From positions 124,001 through 188,000 of the forward strand of contig JBBSBH010000004.1 in the NCBI GenBank assembly GCA_038251405.1: a DNA stretch of 64,000 bases, in the 5' to 3' direction. The stretch comes from JADJLQ01 sp038251405 (GTDB lineage Bacteria > Bacteroidota > Bacteroidia > Chitinophagales > Saprospiraceae). A model generated the notes under the pieces. It ran no database searches, was not told the origin of the DNA, and was given only the letters and a program-made list of their open reading frames with translations. The position numbers and the translations under genes are program-made. How positions within the stretch are numbered: the first letter of the stretch is position 1; each line of letters opens with the position of its first letter. Below, one piece after another: positions 37,201 to 46,077 of the stretch.

Positions 37201-39178
37201 TGCAGCAAACCCACAACATACTTTGAATTATGAAATTCCTTCCAATCAATGGAAAATGGATGGATCAGTAAGTATAGTAGTAAAAAGCATTGATCAATCA
37301 ATTGATCTTGCAGAATATTCTAAAATATTAATAAATGGTGGAAGAGTATCCAGAAATAATAAGAATCACGACGCTGAATTTATAATCGGAGTTTATGATA
37401 AAATGATTGGAGATTTTCTTTTTAATGGAGTGGATGGCAGAGACGGTGCTATAAATGCGTTTGGTAGACCAGTACAGGTATTTTCATTCCCTATGGAAGA
37501 TAATTTAATCTCCCAACGAGCAAACTTAATTCGATTCATAGAGACTGGAGTAAAGCCCGGTCAATATGTTATAATTTACAACTTTAAAAACCCCGGCAAA
37601 TCGTATTTTCCTGAAGAATGGGCTCGTGACTCAATTTCCCTTGGAAAAAACGTATTCAGTGTACTTGAATCCCGGGGCGCAAAGAAAATAAGGCAGTTGC
37701 AGGAATTTGATTCTTACCCTTATTTACTTGCCTATCAGGAAGGAGGTGCCGTGATAGATGAAGTGATTTCTTCAGATGGTGGACTGACAGCCATTTCTAG
37801 TTTTGAACTTCCCAAACAGCTCTCCGTTGGCAATGCCAGCTCAACCATTATAGGTCCTGCATTAAGATGGAAAAAATTTGAATGGGAAACAAATGATAAA
37901 AGAGATAAGGCCCTAAATGAATTTACTATTTATGGAATTAATAACCAGGGTGAAACTGAATTGATAAAGACCAGCGATCCTTCGTTTGACTTATCTGCTA
38001 TATCTGCTGCCCAATATCCATACATGAGACTTGCATGGAAAGCATCAGATACGCTACTTACCGGGTCATTAAATTTAAGTTATTGGAGAATTTATTTTGA
38101 CAAACAAGTAGATCTTGCCATTCAGGCTAATGATGCATTTGATTTTTATAAAGATACTATCGACCAGAATGATATTGTTTCTTTAAAATATTCAATTATT
38201 AATAGTAGTGATCAAGCATGTGATTCTTTGCTGGTAGTTTATTCTATTCAAGACAATAATAATAAAATAGAGTCTGATAGTATAAAATACTTTAATCTTG
38301 GTCCGCTGGAAAAGTTGAATTTGAGAAAGGAAATTACCACTACTCAAAGAGAAAAGCACCAATCCCTGACAGTGGACATAAAAATACTAGATGTAAATAA
38401 ACTAGAGTATACTTTAAAAAACAATACCGGAAAAATAAATTTTTACGTAATAAAGGATATTATCCCTCCTACTTTTAATGTATTTTTTGATGGAAAACAA
38501 ATAGTAAATAATGATTTGGTATCCAGGCAGCCATCCATTGAAATAGATGTGAAAGACAATAAAATTTTAGCAGGTGGAGATAGTCAGGCAATAGATATAA
38601 GTATAAAATACCCAAATACGAATCAATATATAAAATTAAGTGCTCAAGAATATAGTATTACGTATTCCAACAAAGAAGCACATATTAAATTAAGTCCTAT
38701 ATTAGACAAAAATGGTATCTATTCCTTGCGAGTACAAGTAAAAGATAAATCTGGCAATACTGCAGCATTAGAACCATTTGAAATATCTTTTAAAAGAATA
38801 ATAGAAAATTCTATTTCTACAGTACTACCATATCCAAATCCATTTACAACACAATGTCAATTTGCCTATACCATAACCGGCTCGCGGCCATCCGTATTTA
38901 AAATACAAATAATGACCATAAATGGTAGGATTGTTAAAGAACTAACTGAAAGTGATCTAGGGTTTATAGAGGAGGGAACTCATCTTACAGAACGTACCTG
39001 GAATGGCACAGATGAATATGGCAACAAGTTAGCCACTGGTACTTATTTGTACAGAGTGGTTGCCAAAGATCTTTCTGGCAAAGAATATCAATCTTTCGAA
39101 GATCTTGATAATAATGCGGGGTTTGATAATAGGAAATTCTTTAAAAAAGGAGTTGGAAAGTTGGTCATTTTGAGATAG
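34232..39178 (+). CDS. C25 (gingipain/PorU-like) secreted peptidase-like protein with FlgD-type C-terminus
   Basis: A 1648-residue protein from ATG 34232, with a signal peptide (to about residue 24, HAQ). The TTG at 34214 is less likely. The central C25 domain has the His motif TYLGHGAVNATELGLD and, 30-odd residues later, TLGCNSGNIHTTG with the likely nucleophile Cys. Long beta-rich regions follow (CARDB-like, then FlgD-type SVLPYPNPF...GTYLYRVV). The C-terminus KKGVGKLVILR ends in a strand, as with type IX-associated sortase or surface proteins. It may be a T9SS PorU2-like sortase or surface protease. Divergent to the GT2 gene, with its own promoter. Confidence 0.8.
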   Translation: MKLLTKIILFLSSSFIGIDFVHAQIISKGDTLYGNEWIKYDQTYYKFKVAQDDLYRISYEILTNTNFPMAGVKGSQLQLWRFGKEIPLRVSSSDSWGPGDFLTFWGEKNRTELDSYLFQNPAKEMLNPAYSMFSDSAAYFLTVAPIADKTVRVNTISSNMQLAPSPFFMVDQLAEYHAYPFDKKYDYQNEISYSSYDECEGFGSVSTQSFSLNLTAIDPFAGNADGKLTIRLASILYLNHKIQISINDEVQALDSLFGYQLKVFSLPIPNSLLEHTIKLEIKGIAPGNDLFTVSTIHFEYPKKIGGSLASNEKIISNNSNSLLSFTSELKSPILILNDSDWVLPTSINAGIFFEIGNVNNKFRIADENNKIDIQNLSRINFENITENSQNDYLIITHKTLLTASVSYAEYRKSKAGGNFSTKVVPVEQIYDQFGYGMDQVIGLRNYGQYLSKYWSNLKYVLLIGRALNYRDLRVDKNYTKYAHLNLVPTFGYPGADNLIFARPGENVPVFLIGRLAAQNSDQVVTYLTKVKEYESKLKSPTSNDDLYWRKNVLHMAGGNQTDQRFDLALESLKNLFESTSLKPIITSVNKTSSDPIQGGLSEIITNKINEGVAIQTYLGHGAVNATELGLDNPDLFNNDGKYPICMTLGCNSGNIHTTGISLSESFIFSKKGDIIYLSSSGIGTDGGYIKYVSGLYPRIGNTMYDKSIGEQHYSTLKDFQNSGNSFFDISLSQQFAIHGDPAIHINYYEGPDFTVDYKSFKTIPEVLQADQDSLKISFTLWNLGKFTAEKIPFTLTHQLPDGISIDYPFTTTFTGSTKEVVLSIPSNPNIIGNNIFRIKIDPDNVFNEYPQPFAENNNELIINGQTGIVIPIFNDKITVSLPTEFGIIGTSPFELKAFTPNAFSGPTKFFFEIDTTINFNSTFLFKATSIQRGGMITWKPTITSVPSKVYYWRIRRDTIDTGKSANWTTNSFVYLPEKGTGWNQSHKYQFAANPQHTLNYEIPSNQWKMDGSVSIVVKSIDQSIDLAEYSKILINGGRVSRNNKNHDAEFIIGVYDKMIGDFLFNGVDGRDGAINAFGRPVQVFSFPMEDNLISQRANLIRFIETGVKPGQYVIIYNFKNPGKSYFPEEWARDSISLGKNVFSVLESRGAKKIRQLQEFDSYPYLLAYQEGGAVIDEVISSDGGLTAISSFELPKQLSVGNASSTIIGPALRWKKFEWETNDKRDKALNEFTIYGINNQGETELIKTSDPSFDLSAISAAQYPYMRLAWKASDTLLTGSLNLSYWRIYFDKQVDLAIQANDAFDFYKDTIDQNDIVSLKYSIINSSDQACDSLLVVYSIQDNNNKIESDSIKYFNLGPLEKLNLRKEITTTQREKHQSLTVDIKILDVNKLEYTLKNNTGKINFYVIKDIIPPTFNVFFDGKQIVNNDLVSRQPSIEIDVKDNKILAGGDSQAIDISIKYPNTNQYIKLSAQEYSITYSNKEAHIKLSPILDKNGIYSLRVQVKDKSGNTAALEPFEISFKRIIENSISTVLPYPNPFTTQCQFAYTITGSRPSVFKIQIMTINGRIVKELTESDLGFIEEGTHLTERTWNGTDEYGNKLATGTYLYRVVAKDLSGKEYQSFEDLDNNAGFDNRKFFKKGVGKLVILR

Positions 39179-39226
39179 CCCTGTTAAATAATGCAATCCG
39201 AACTGATGGCTTGTAATTTGATAAAG

Positions 39227-39258
39227 CCCAACTTTTACTGCTGAAGCAAAATTGGGTT
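39227..39258. terminator. bidirectional terminator-like hairpin
   Basis: CCCAACTTTT (39227-39236) and AAAATTGGG (39248-39256) form a stem with one mismatch or bulge. It lies between two convergent genes, with A-rich and T-rich flanks, so it can work on both strands. The sequence resembles the end hairpin of the dispersed repeat at 29043. Confidence 0.5.
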
Positions 39259-40375
39259 AAAGAGCTAATGCTTTATCCCTATTTGAACAAAATTTAATAC
39301 ATGCGATCAACAAAATCATCAGGTAATAGCTAAAATAAAAGCGGTCATCTAAAGCATGCATTTGAGGTTGAACTAATATCCTGACAAAAATGGTGGTTAA
39401 TAATAAAAGCACTAAATAATAATCCTTATAAGCGTTTTTAAAAATTTTGGTAGCAGGACTAATCGCTATTAAAAAGCAAACTATACACATGGCATAAAAG
39501 TAAGACCTATAACCCCAGTGAATTTTCTGAATAATATTTTCAAAAATATTCTGTTGTTGATAATTTTCATTCACGCCAGCAATATTATGATGTGCAGCAT
39601 AGGCGCTGTAATAATTTAATCCCCACGTAGATCCTATGCTGAAGGTCACTACTATATAAACCATTAAAAATATGAATATTGCAAAAACAAAATATTTCCA
39701 ATCCATTACTTTATTCAGCCATAAAAACATATACAATAAAAAACACGGTATAATAAAATCCAATCTGGATGCAATAGCGATCATGGATAACAAAGTGCCT
39801 TCCAGCAAGTGATTTCTCTCAAAAACGAAATAACAAATCAATAAATAAAAAAATCCAGCCATCAAATCTGGAGAAGCAAAATGACCTGTATACAAAACAG
39901 GCGGGGAATAACAGAGCATTACTGTAATCAAAAGACTCATGGGATTACTGAAGTATGCTTGAAGCCAATGAAACAATAAGAAAGCAAGACAAGTAAAGAA
40001 AATCAAAGAAATCAAAACAGGAGCAAATGCCAATTTGACTCCACATATACTAAAAATCGAAATAAGGGCTATATAAAGAGGCTTAATAGAATATAAAGGT
40101 AAATGCTTTAGCATCGATGGAGGATTCTCATAAGTCTCTCTTTTATCGGAGTTAAGATCACCTTTTAATTCTTCGAATTTGTCAGCTGGCGCTAATTCCT
40201 TAAGCGATTTATAAATCCTATCATGTACCTCTCTTACATTAGTAGAATCTACTCCTTGCGACAAAGCCAGGTAAAAAATAATATCTGTATTGTACTTCTG
40301 ATATTTTGTAATAAAAAACCAGGCTGGAACCAGTAAAAAAAGAAGAAATAAATAATACTTTCTATTTCTCACCAT
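39257..40375 (-). CDS. multi-spanning membrane protein, GT-C or polymerase-like
   Basis: About 372 residues from ATG 40375 (MVRNRKYYLFLLFLLVPAWF), chosen because the previous gene stops at 40377 and the longer frame from 40471 would overlap it by 95 bases. It has roughly nine membrane helices and one large loop near the N-terminus (KSLKEL APADKFEELKGDL region) rich in charged residues. It looks like a GT-C (PMT/ArnT-like) or O-antigen-polymerase-like protein. No clear catalytic motif is seen. It is the last gene of the leftward polysaccharide operon. Function is inferred. Confidence 0.65.
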   Translation of the reverse strand: MVRNRKYYLFLLFLLVPAWFFITKYQKYNTDIIFYLALSQGVDSTNVREVHDRIYKSLKELAPADKFEELKGDLNSDKRETYENPPSMLKHLPLYSIKPLYIALISIFSICGVKLAFAPVLISLIFFTCLAFLLFHWLQAYFSNPMSLLITVMLCYSPPVLYTGHFASPDLMAGFFYLLICYFVFERNHLLEGTLLSMIAIASRLDFIIPCFLLYMFLWLNKVMDWKYFVFAIFIFLMVYIVVTFSIGSTWGLNYYSAYAAHHNIAGVNENYQQQNIFENIIQKIHWGYRSYFYAMCIVCFLIAISPATKIFKNAYKDYYLVLLLLTTIFVRILVQPQMHALDDRFYFSYYLMILLIACIKFCSNRDKALAL

Positions 40376-40376
40376 A

Positions 40377-41456
40377 CTATTTTTGTATAGATAGTCCTTC
40401 AAGAAGAGCCTCCAGATATCCCCTACTCCATTCCTGATCAGGCTCCATATAATTGCCCTCAGCCCATTCATTCCATGATTTTAAAAAAACTAACTGATCC
40501 CGCTTATCCTTTTTCCAAACGGTAGCTAGGATTTGAAGTACATGCTTTTTAAAGGACCCAGGTGTAGAATTAATAAGTATATTTTCCCGTCTTCCTGATC
40601 TTGGAGAATGATCCCAATTGGGTATTATAGTCGGATAAACATAGCTTTTCTCATCTGCTATATTTGAAAAATATTTATAGCACTTGGCATAGTCAAACAC
40701 CATACCCTGATTCAATATTTTTCTTTGAAAAAATAATAATAATTTTTTCTGAACCGGTAAATGCTCCACGAAGTGAAACAATCGGATAATATTGACTGCA
40801 GAAAACCCTTTTTCCAAATAAGTAGGAATGTCTCTATCGTGATATAAAATAGCAATAAAATGAATACCCGGAATGCCATTTTCCTTAGCCAGGTCTTGCC
40901 AACATTTTATAAATTTATCGCAATCAGGTATTTCCCAGGCACGATGAATTACAAAAACAGGCATGTCGTTTACTCGAATATATCTGGAATCCTTAAAGGC
41001 TCTTAACACTTCATGAAAATGTACTACCCAATCTTTTTCACCCGGGTATTCCTGCTTAATCAATAACTTGTTAGTTCCGCTTTTGTTAAACTTTTTATCC
41101 TCCCAGCTATGGTTAGCCCAGGCTAGGCAAAATGGCAAAGCTGGTGTACCACTTTCAAGCACTGCATCGAAAACTTCATATAATAATCGTTTACCATTAC
41201 CAAACCAATAATGCCAATAACAAAATCCATAAACTCCATATGTAGATGCTAAATCAGCTTGCATCTGCCTTACTACAGGATCTAATAAATTATAAAATCC
41301 TAGTTCTCCCGGCAATTTTGGTTGCAGGTGATTTTTAAAAAGTGGTCTTGCGTTTTTTACATTAGTCCATTCAGTAAATCCTTCTCCCCACCATAAATCA
41401 TTCTCTGGTGTTGGGTAAAATTGTGGAAGGTAATAAGCAATGACTTTCGGTTTCAT
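40377..41456 (-). CDS. WbsX-like protein (GH99-like domain)
   Basis: A 359-residue protein from ATG 41456 (MKPKVIAYYLPQFYPTPEND). An upstream ATG at 41480 overlaps the preceding gene by 17 bases. It is recognised by IAYYLPQFYPTPENDLWWG, the GFTEWTNVKNARPLF stretch, HLQPKLPGELGFYNL and CYWHYWFGNGKRLL. This is the glycosyltransferase WbsX family, related to GH99 glycosidases, common in O-antigen and capsule loci. It probably transfers a sugar or trims a glycan. Function is by family only. Part of the leftward operon. Confidence 0.8.
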   Translation of the reverse strand: MKPKVIAYYLPQFYPTPENDLWWGEGFTEWTNVKNARPLFKNHLQPKLPGELGFYNLLDPVVRQMQADLASTYGVYGFCYWHYWFGNGKRLLYEVFDAVLESGTPALPFCLAWANHSWEDKKFNKSGTNKLLIKQEYPGEKDWVVHFHEVLRAFKDSRYIRVNDMPVFVIHRAWEIPDCDKFIKCWQDLAKENGIPGIHFIAILYHDRDIPTYLEKGFSAVNIIRLFHFVEHLPVQKKLLLFFQRKILNQGMVFDYAKCYKYFSNIADEKSYVYPTIIPNWDHSPRSGRRENILINSTPGSFKKHVLQILATVWKKDKRDQLVFLKSWNEWAEGNYMEPDQEWSRGYLEALLEGLSIQK

Positions 41457-41463
41457 ATAATGA

Positions 41464-42297
41464 TTAATTATACGCTCCATACTTCTTTAACTTCGCGTCC
41501 TTATAGCCTTTTATGATATAATATAAAACAGAAAGTCTTTCATTTCCAAATAATAAATTATTTTTAATTCTAGATAATAATTTTCTTTTTACATGCTGTC
41601 GAATTAATTTATCTAATTGCGGATACTTACTATTAAGATATAAATAGTTCCTGATCATATAATAAAATCTAATTGGCGAATGAAGGTTTTTTGATTTAAA
41701 AATAAAAATTGATTTTGTACTTTCCTTACCTATCTGTTGCTTAAAAATTACATTATAGAACTTAACTATTGAATATCCCTTAAAACTAGCACGATAACAA
41801 TAATCATGGTCTACTTCATCAATAAATAAATTTTCATCGAATCCTCCAATTTCATCAAATAAGAATAAATTAATTACACTACTACTAGTAATTACAGAAT
41901 AAATCTTTTGGGCTTCATAAGCAGTTGGGTTGTATAAGTCAAGCTCATAATTTGCACCAATCACAGCGGTATTTTGCCAATTGGGATAAGAAACTAATTC
42001 ATCTCTGTATTTAATTAATTGCCCCATCTCCCATTCAGAATCCTGATCCAATAGAAACAATAAATCAAAACTATTGTTTTTGGCTAATACAGACATGAAA
42101 TTTAAAGCCTTGGCTATTCCGTCATTTAAACCATTAGCCTGATAAATGATATTATTCTTAGTATTAAATAAAAGAGGTGACTCAAATGCAGAATTATCGT
42201 AAAAATAGGTTGTTTCAAAACAATCAGCATACATAAGCATTCGCTTTATTTGATCAGTACTCGGATTAAATAAAATAACTGCTAAGGCAATATTCAT
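41464..42297 (-). CDS. GT2-family glycosyltransferase
   Basis: A 277-residue GT-A glycosyltransferase. MNIALAVILFNPSTDQIKRM resembles rhamnosyltransferase-like GT2 proteins (WbbL type). The DxD-like metal site is LLFLLDQDSEW, and an acceptor motif GGFDENLFIDEVDHDYCYRA is clear, with Asp-Glu as the likely base. It overlaps the flippase gene start by four bases. It should add one sugar of the repeat unit in the cytoplasm; donor and acceptor are unknown. Confidence 0.85.
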   Translation of the reverse strand: MNIALAVILFNPSTDQIKRMLMYADCFETTYFYDNSAFESPLLFNTKNNIIYQANGLNDGIAKALNFMSVLAKNNSFDLLFLLDQDSEWEMGQLIKYRDELVSYPNWQNTAVIGANYELDLYNPTAYEAQKIYSVITSSSVINLFLFDEIGGFDENLFIDEVDHDYCYRASFKGYSIVKFYNVIFKQQIGKESTKSIFIFKSKNLHSPIRFYYMIRNYLYLNSKYPQLDKLIRQHVKRKLLSRIKNNLLFGNERLSVLYYIIKGYKDAKLKKYGAYN

Positions 42298-43550
42298 AGT
42301 TCTCTAATCGAAGAATAAAATATTTGATAAGCCTTGATTGCATAATAAGCACTAAATATAGAATGAATAATTACAAAAAACAATACAATACATATTGATG
42401 GGACTTCAAGAATCCATGAAATGCCTCCAGCAAGTACCATGCTAACTAAAAGTAAAACTGATCCTATTAAAGCGATCCGTTGAAAATTATATACCTGAAA
42501 TACAACCATAAACGGACTTACTATAAACTTCCCTAAGTAAAGCAGGCCTAAAACATAAATATAAATTTCAATTCCCTTCCAATTACTACCTAATAGTAAA
42601 TCAATATTAAAATTTCTAAAGATAAAACACTCCATAAAATAAATAAGGAGACCACTCACAAGCAATATTTTCAGAGTAGATACATAAAGTCGCTTAGTCT
42701 CCTCTGTAGGATTTCCAATTTTTGATTTTAATATAGTTGAAAAATTAGCTGATAGAGCCTCTACCGGCAAATTTAAAAATTTGGAAGCTACTTTATACAG
42801 TCCTACTGATTCAAGACTGGAGAAAGCACTTAAAATAAAAATTGGAATTTGACCCACCAGATTATTAACGATTTCTGATATGGTGGTATATTTTACAAAG
42901 TTAATATTTTCTCTATATTTAGATAATAATGATTTAAAAGACACTAATTTAAAACTGGTAATAATATCCCGCAGTCCCATTTGAAATAGTATAACACAAA
43001 TAAATAATCCCAATAAAAACCCAAGGATTAATCCAATTGGACCTTTTAAAAATATCGATAAAATAATTGAAATAACTGCAGGTAAAATAGAAGCGGCTAT
43101 CTTATATTTTGCAATCAAATGAAACTTTCCTCTTGCTATACAAATGTTGTTAAATAGAATTAACACTGTGTTTATTAATATTCCAAAGGGTACAAACAGA
43201 TAGAAATTGAAAGTATTACCCTTAAATATCAGAGAATAAAGTAATAATACTAATCCAATTACAATAGCTACTATAAATGATCCTTGTAATATCCAATTAA
43301 AGTATTCATTATATTCAGCATTACCAATGCCCGATTTTAATAGCGAAAATTGCATCTGTCCAGTGGCAACTACATTAGATATTGCTAATATTGAAGTAAA
43401 CAAGCCAAATATACCCATATCCATTGGCGTATAAAATCTAAGAAGAAATAGTGATAAGATAACGGAAATAAACAGTGAAATACCTGAAGCACTTACTAGT
43501 TTGAGAAAGTTACTTCCATATTCTTCAATATATTTTTTTACGAAATTCAA
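42294..43550 (-). CDS. Wzx-like polysaccharide flippase
   Basis: A 418-residue integral membrane protein with about 12-14 helices, no catalytic motif, and the general MATE-like fold of O-antigen flippases. Start is MNFVKKYIEEYGSNFLKLVS, followed by a helix rich in Ser, Ile and Leu, and the LRFYTPMDMGIFGLFTSILA motif typical of Wzx proteins. It would flip a lipid-linked oligosaccharide across the inner membrane. It overlaps both neighbours by four bases in the polysaccharide operon. Confidence 0.85.
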   Translation of the reverse strand: MNFVKKYIEEYGSNFLKLVSASGISLFISVILSLFLLRFYTPMDMGIFGLFTSILAISNVVATGQMQFSLLKSGIGNAEYNEYFNWILQGSFIVAIVIGLVLLLYSLIFKGNTFNFYLFVPFGILINTVLILFNNICIARGKFHLIAKYKIAASILPAVISIILSIFLKGPIGLILGFLLGLFICVILFQMGLRDIITSFKLVSFKSLLSKYRENINFVKYTTISEIVNNLVGQIPIFILSAFSSLESVGLYKVASKFLNLPVEALSANFSTILKSKIGNPTEETKRLYVSTLKILLVSGLLIYFMECFIFRNFNIDLLLGSNWKGIEIYIYVLGLLYLGKFIVSPFMVVFQVYNFQRIALIGSVLLLVSMVLAGGISWILEVPSICIVLFFVIIHSIFSAYYAIKAYQIFYSSIREL

Positions 43551-44818
43551 ATTGAATTAGCGTATTTTTCTATGGCAGACAAAAATAATTCATTTGCGCT
43601 TTCCCTGCTATATTGTTTATAATGTACTACTGACCTCGTCTTAATAAGTAAACCACTCTTCCATTCACTATACCATTCATCCAAAATCCTACTTCCAAAC
43701 TCGATGTCATCCGTGGTGACACAACCGGGCATTCCATGCAATAATTGATCCAAGACATCATGGTCAGATGGAATCAATAATACTCTATTTCCCGATCTCA
43801 GGTAGTCATAGATTTTAGTACTAAATATTCCTTTGTAACCGTCCCAACCATGATACATCAGGACAGCACTGGAAGAAATAACTTTTATTGATTCCTCATA
43901 AGAAATACGATCCCGTACTAAATTCAAATTATTTGAAGGAATATTACTCAAAATTAAATTTACTACACTCTCATTGCCTGGCGCCAGAAAACAAATTTTT
44001 ACTAGTTCATCCTTATTTACTAAAAACAATTTAATACAATCCAGAATCCTTTGCAAAAAAGAATCATTTTCATATAACTTTCCAGCGAATGTAATAATAA
44101 AATGGTCCTTGTCTATAGGTAATTCGTGTTTCAACCATAATTCACTATCATATCCATTATTTATAACCAGACTTTTAGATTTTGGTATTTTAAGTGTCTC
44201 CAATTTAGCTTCAGATTCACCTAAAATAAAATTTGCATTATTTATAGACTTTCGCATGTACCATCGCTCAAGGGCAATTTTCAAGCTCCTATTCCATGCT
44301 AGTTTTTTTAGCTTAAGCATATCATGATAATATACATCTCTAAAATCTATCCAATACTTTGTTTTATACTTTGAACAATATTTATTTACTACACGTACCA
44401 GATTTGTCGGGCCGGATTCCACCATCACCAGGTTGTAACCACCTTTCTTCAAAATATCAGGCAAATAGATTTCAAACCATTTATTATATGATTCCTGGGT
44501 CAATCTTCCCAAAGAAAGTTGAGCTAAATAAATCAATTTCCATAACCCTGTATTTTTAAGGACTCCAACCGTATTATAAGTAAACCAGGAATTGAAGTGC
44601 GGGATTCTAATTACATTCGCCCCATTCTCAACACTAAGTGATAAAGGAGTCTTTAAAATAGTATTTATACGCTCATTCGTTTCTTTTTCTGGAAAATGCC
44701 TGGTCAAAACATCTACGCTATAACCCGAATCCACCAAAGCTTTAGTAAAGTAAAATGGCCTCCAGCCGTTTACACTTTTAGATGGAGGGTAGGTATATGT
44801 CACCAACAGAATTTTCAA
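43547..44818 (-). CDS. GT4-like glycosyltransferase
   Basis: A 423-residue GT-B enzyme. MKILLVTYTYPPSKSVNGWR is the characteristic N-terminal strand and loop. The donor-binding half includes LVINNGYDSELW, then FIITFAGKLYEND and STKIYDYLRSGNRVLLI in place of the classical E-x7-E. It is similar in plan to its neighbour at 44815 and may be its paralogue. Coupled to flippase by a four-base overlap. Sugar specificity unknown. Confidence 0.8.
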   Translation of the reverse strand: MKILLVTYTYPPSKSVNGWRPFYFTKALVDSGYSVDVLTRHFPEKETNERINTILKTPLSLSVENGANVIRIPHFNSWFTYNTVGVLKNTGLWKLIYLAQLSLGRLTQESYNKWFEIYLPDILKKGGYNLVMVESGPTNLVRVVNKYCSKYKTKYWIDFRDVYYHDMLKLKKLAWNRSLKIALERWYMRKSINNANFILGESEAKLETLKIPKSKSLVINNGYDSELWLKHELPIDKDHFIITFAGKLYENDSFLQRILDCIKLFLVNKDELVKICFLAPGNESVVNLILSNIPSNNLNLVRDRISYEESIKVISSSAVLMYHGWDGYKGIFSTKIYDYLRSGNRVLLIPSDHDVLDQLLHGMPGCVTTDDIEFGSRILDEWYSEWKSGLLIKTRSVVHYKQYSRESANELFLSAIEKYANSI

Positions 44819-46077
44819 GCATTTAGAATTTCAAGCAAAGGCTTCCCTTTGAGTTGCCAGGCATAAGCATCCAAAATTTTATCAGGCAATAATTCGACAT
44901 TAGGTTTTATTTTCCAGTCTTTATAATTCTTAGTTAAGAACGATTTCATATTACCAACCTCACTGGAGTTATTATAAAATAAAGCGCTATTGATCAGATT
45001 TGAATAAATAGATTCCAATTCTTTATCTCTTTCACCATGAACTAAACAAAATATCGGTTTTCGAGCGGCTAAGTATTCATTAAATTTTCCATGAATAAAT
45101 CCACTCATACTATCATTGCACCAGGTAAGTAACAAATTAATACTCGCTTTTTTCTGCATAGACCAGGAAGATTCAATATCGGTTTGAGATTGACAATTAC
45201 TAAATTTAAGAAGTCCTTCCTTTGCCATCCAACTATTCCAAAATTCGTGATGAATGCCTGAGTAATTAATTAATAATTCATCAATACCAATTTTATTCTC
45301 TTCTATAAATTCTCTTATTGATTTAAATAAATAATCAGCATGTTGAAATTGAGTAAATATTTTACCTGTATAATTAATTATAAATTTATCTGATTTGGAA
45401 GAATCAATTCCTTTGTATGCTTCTGGAATACCATTATATAGAGTAATCGAATTTCTTTTTGATATTTTGTCCCAGAACTTACCAATACCCTCTGTAACAG
45501 TGGTCATATAATCGGTAGCCAATAACATTTTTTGCAGCCATTTCTTTTGATACCTCGGGTCTTCTATTCTCCACCATAATACATCTCTAAAATCGGCCAC
45601 CCAAATTAATTTCTTACTTTTTTGTTTTACTTGATATGCAATAAAATGGTCTGCAAGAGGTCTGTATGAGGAAAAAATGTGAGTAATATTATCGTTCTCT
45701 ATTATTTTAAGTGCTAATTTAATTGCTTTGCGGTAGTAGATACCACCGCCCTCGCCTAACGTTATATTCCAGGGGAAATCTAATAAATGAGCATGGGCCC
45801 ATTCAATAAATTTACCCGGCTTTATACGATTGGAAGTAACTCCATCTTTAAAACCCATTTTCCTCAATACCCATCTATAATCTAAAGCTTCCACTTCATG
45901 AATGGTAATGGGCAAGTGCGATAAGGCAATTTTAATACCAGGACTCATTAAATTAGTAATCACATGAACTTTTACTCCCTGCTCCGCTAACATTTTAGCC
46001 AGGTAATAATTTCTAGTAGCCGTAACATGTTTTGGATGAAAATAATAGGCACAAAACAAAATGGTTCTTTCTCTCAT
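44815..46077 (-). CDS. GT4-like glycosyltransferase
   Basis: A 420-residue GT-B enzyme resembling the preceding gene in length and layout. Start MRERTILFCAYYFHPKHVTA, donor region ITLYNGIPEAYKGI and FIINYTGKIFTQF, and a late HGKFNEYLAARKPIFCLV that stands where the donor-binding Glu pair usually lies. It overlaps the next gene by four bases. Function in repeat-unit assembly is inferred. Confidence 0.78.
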   Translation of the reverse strand: MRERTILFCAYYFHPKHVTATRNYYLAKMLAEQGVKVHVITNLMSPGIKIALSHLPITIHEVEALDYRWVLRKMGFKDGVTSNRIKPGKFIEWAHAHLLDFPWNITLGEGGGIYYRKAIKLALKIIENDNITHIFSSYRPLADHFIAYQVKQKSKKLIWVADFRDVLWWRIEDPRYQKKWLQKMLLATDYMTTVTEGIGKFWDKISKRNSITLYNGIPEAYKGIDSSKSDKFIINYTGKIFTQFQHADYLFKSIREFIEENKIGIDELLINYSGIHHEFWNSWMAKEGLLKFSNCQSQTDIESSWSMQKKASINLLLTWCNDSMSGFIHGKFNEYLAARKPIFCLVHGERDKELESIYSNLINSALFYNNSSEVGNMKSFLTKNYKDWKIKPNVELLPDKILDAYAWQLKGKPLLEILNA

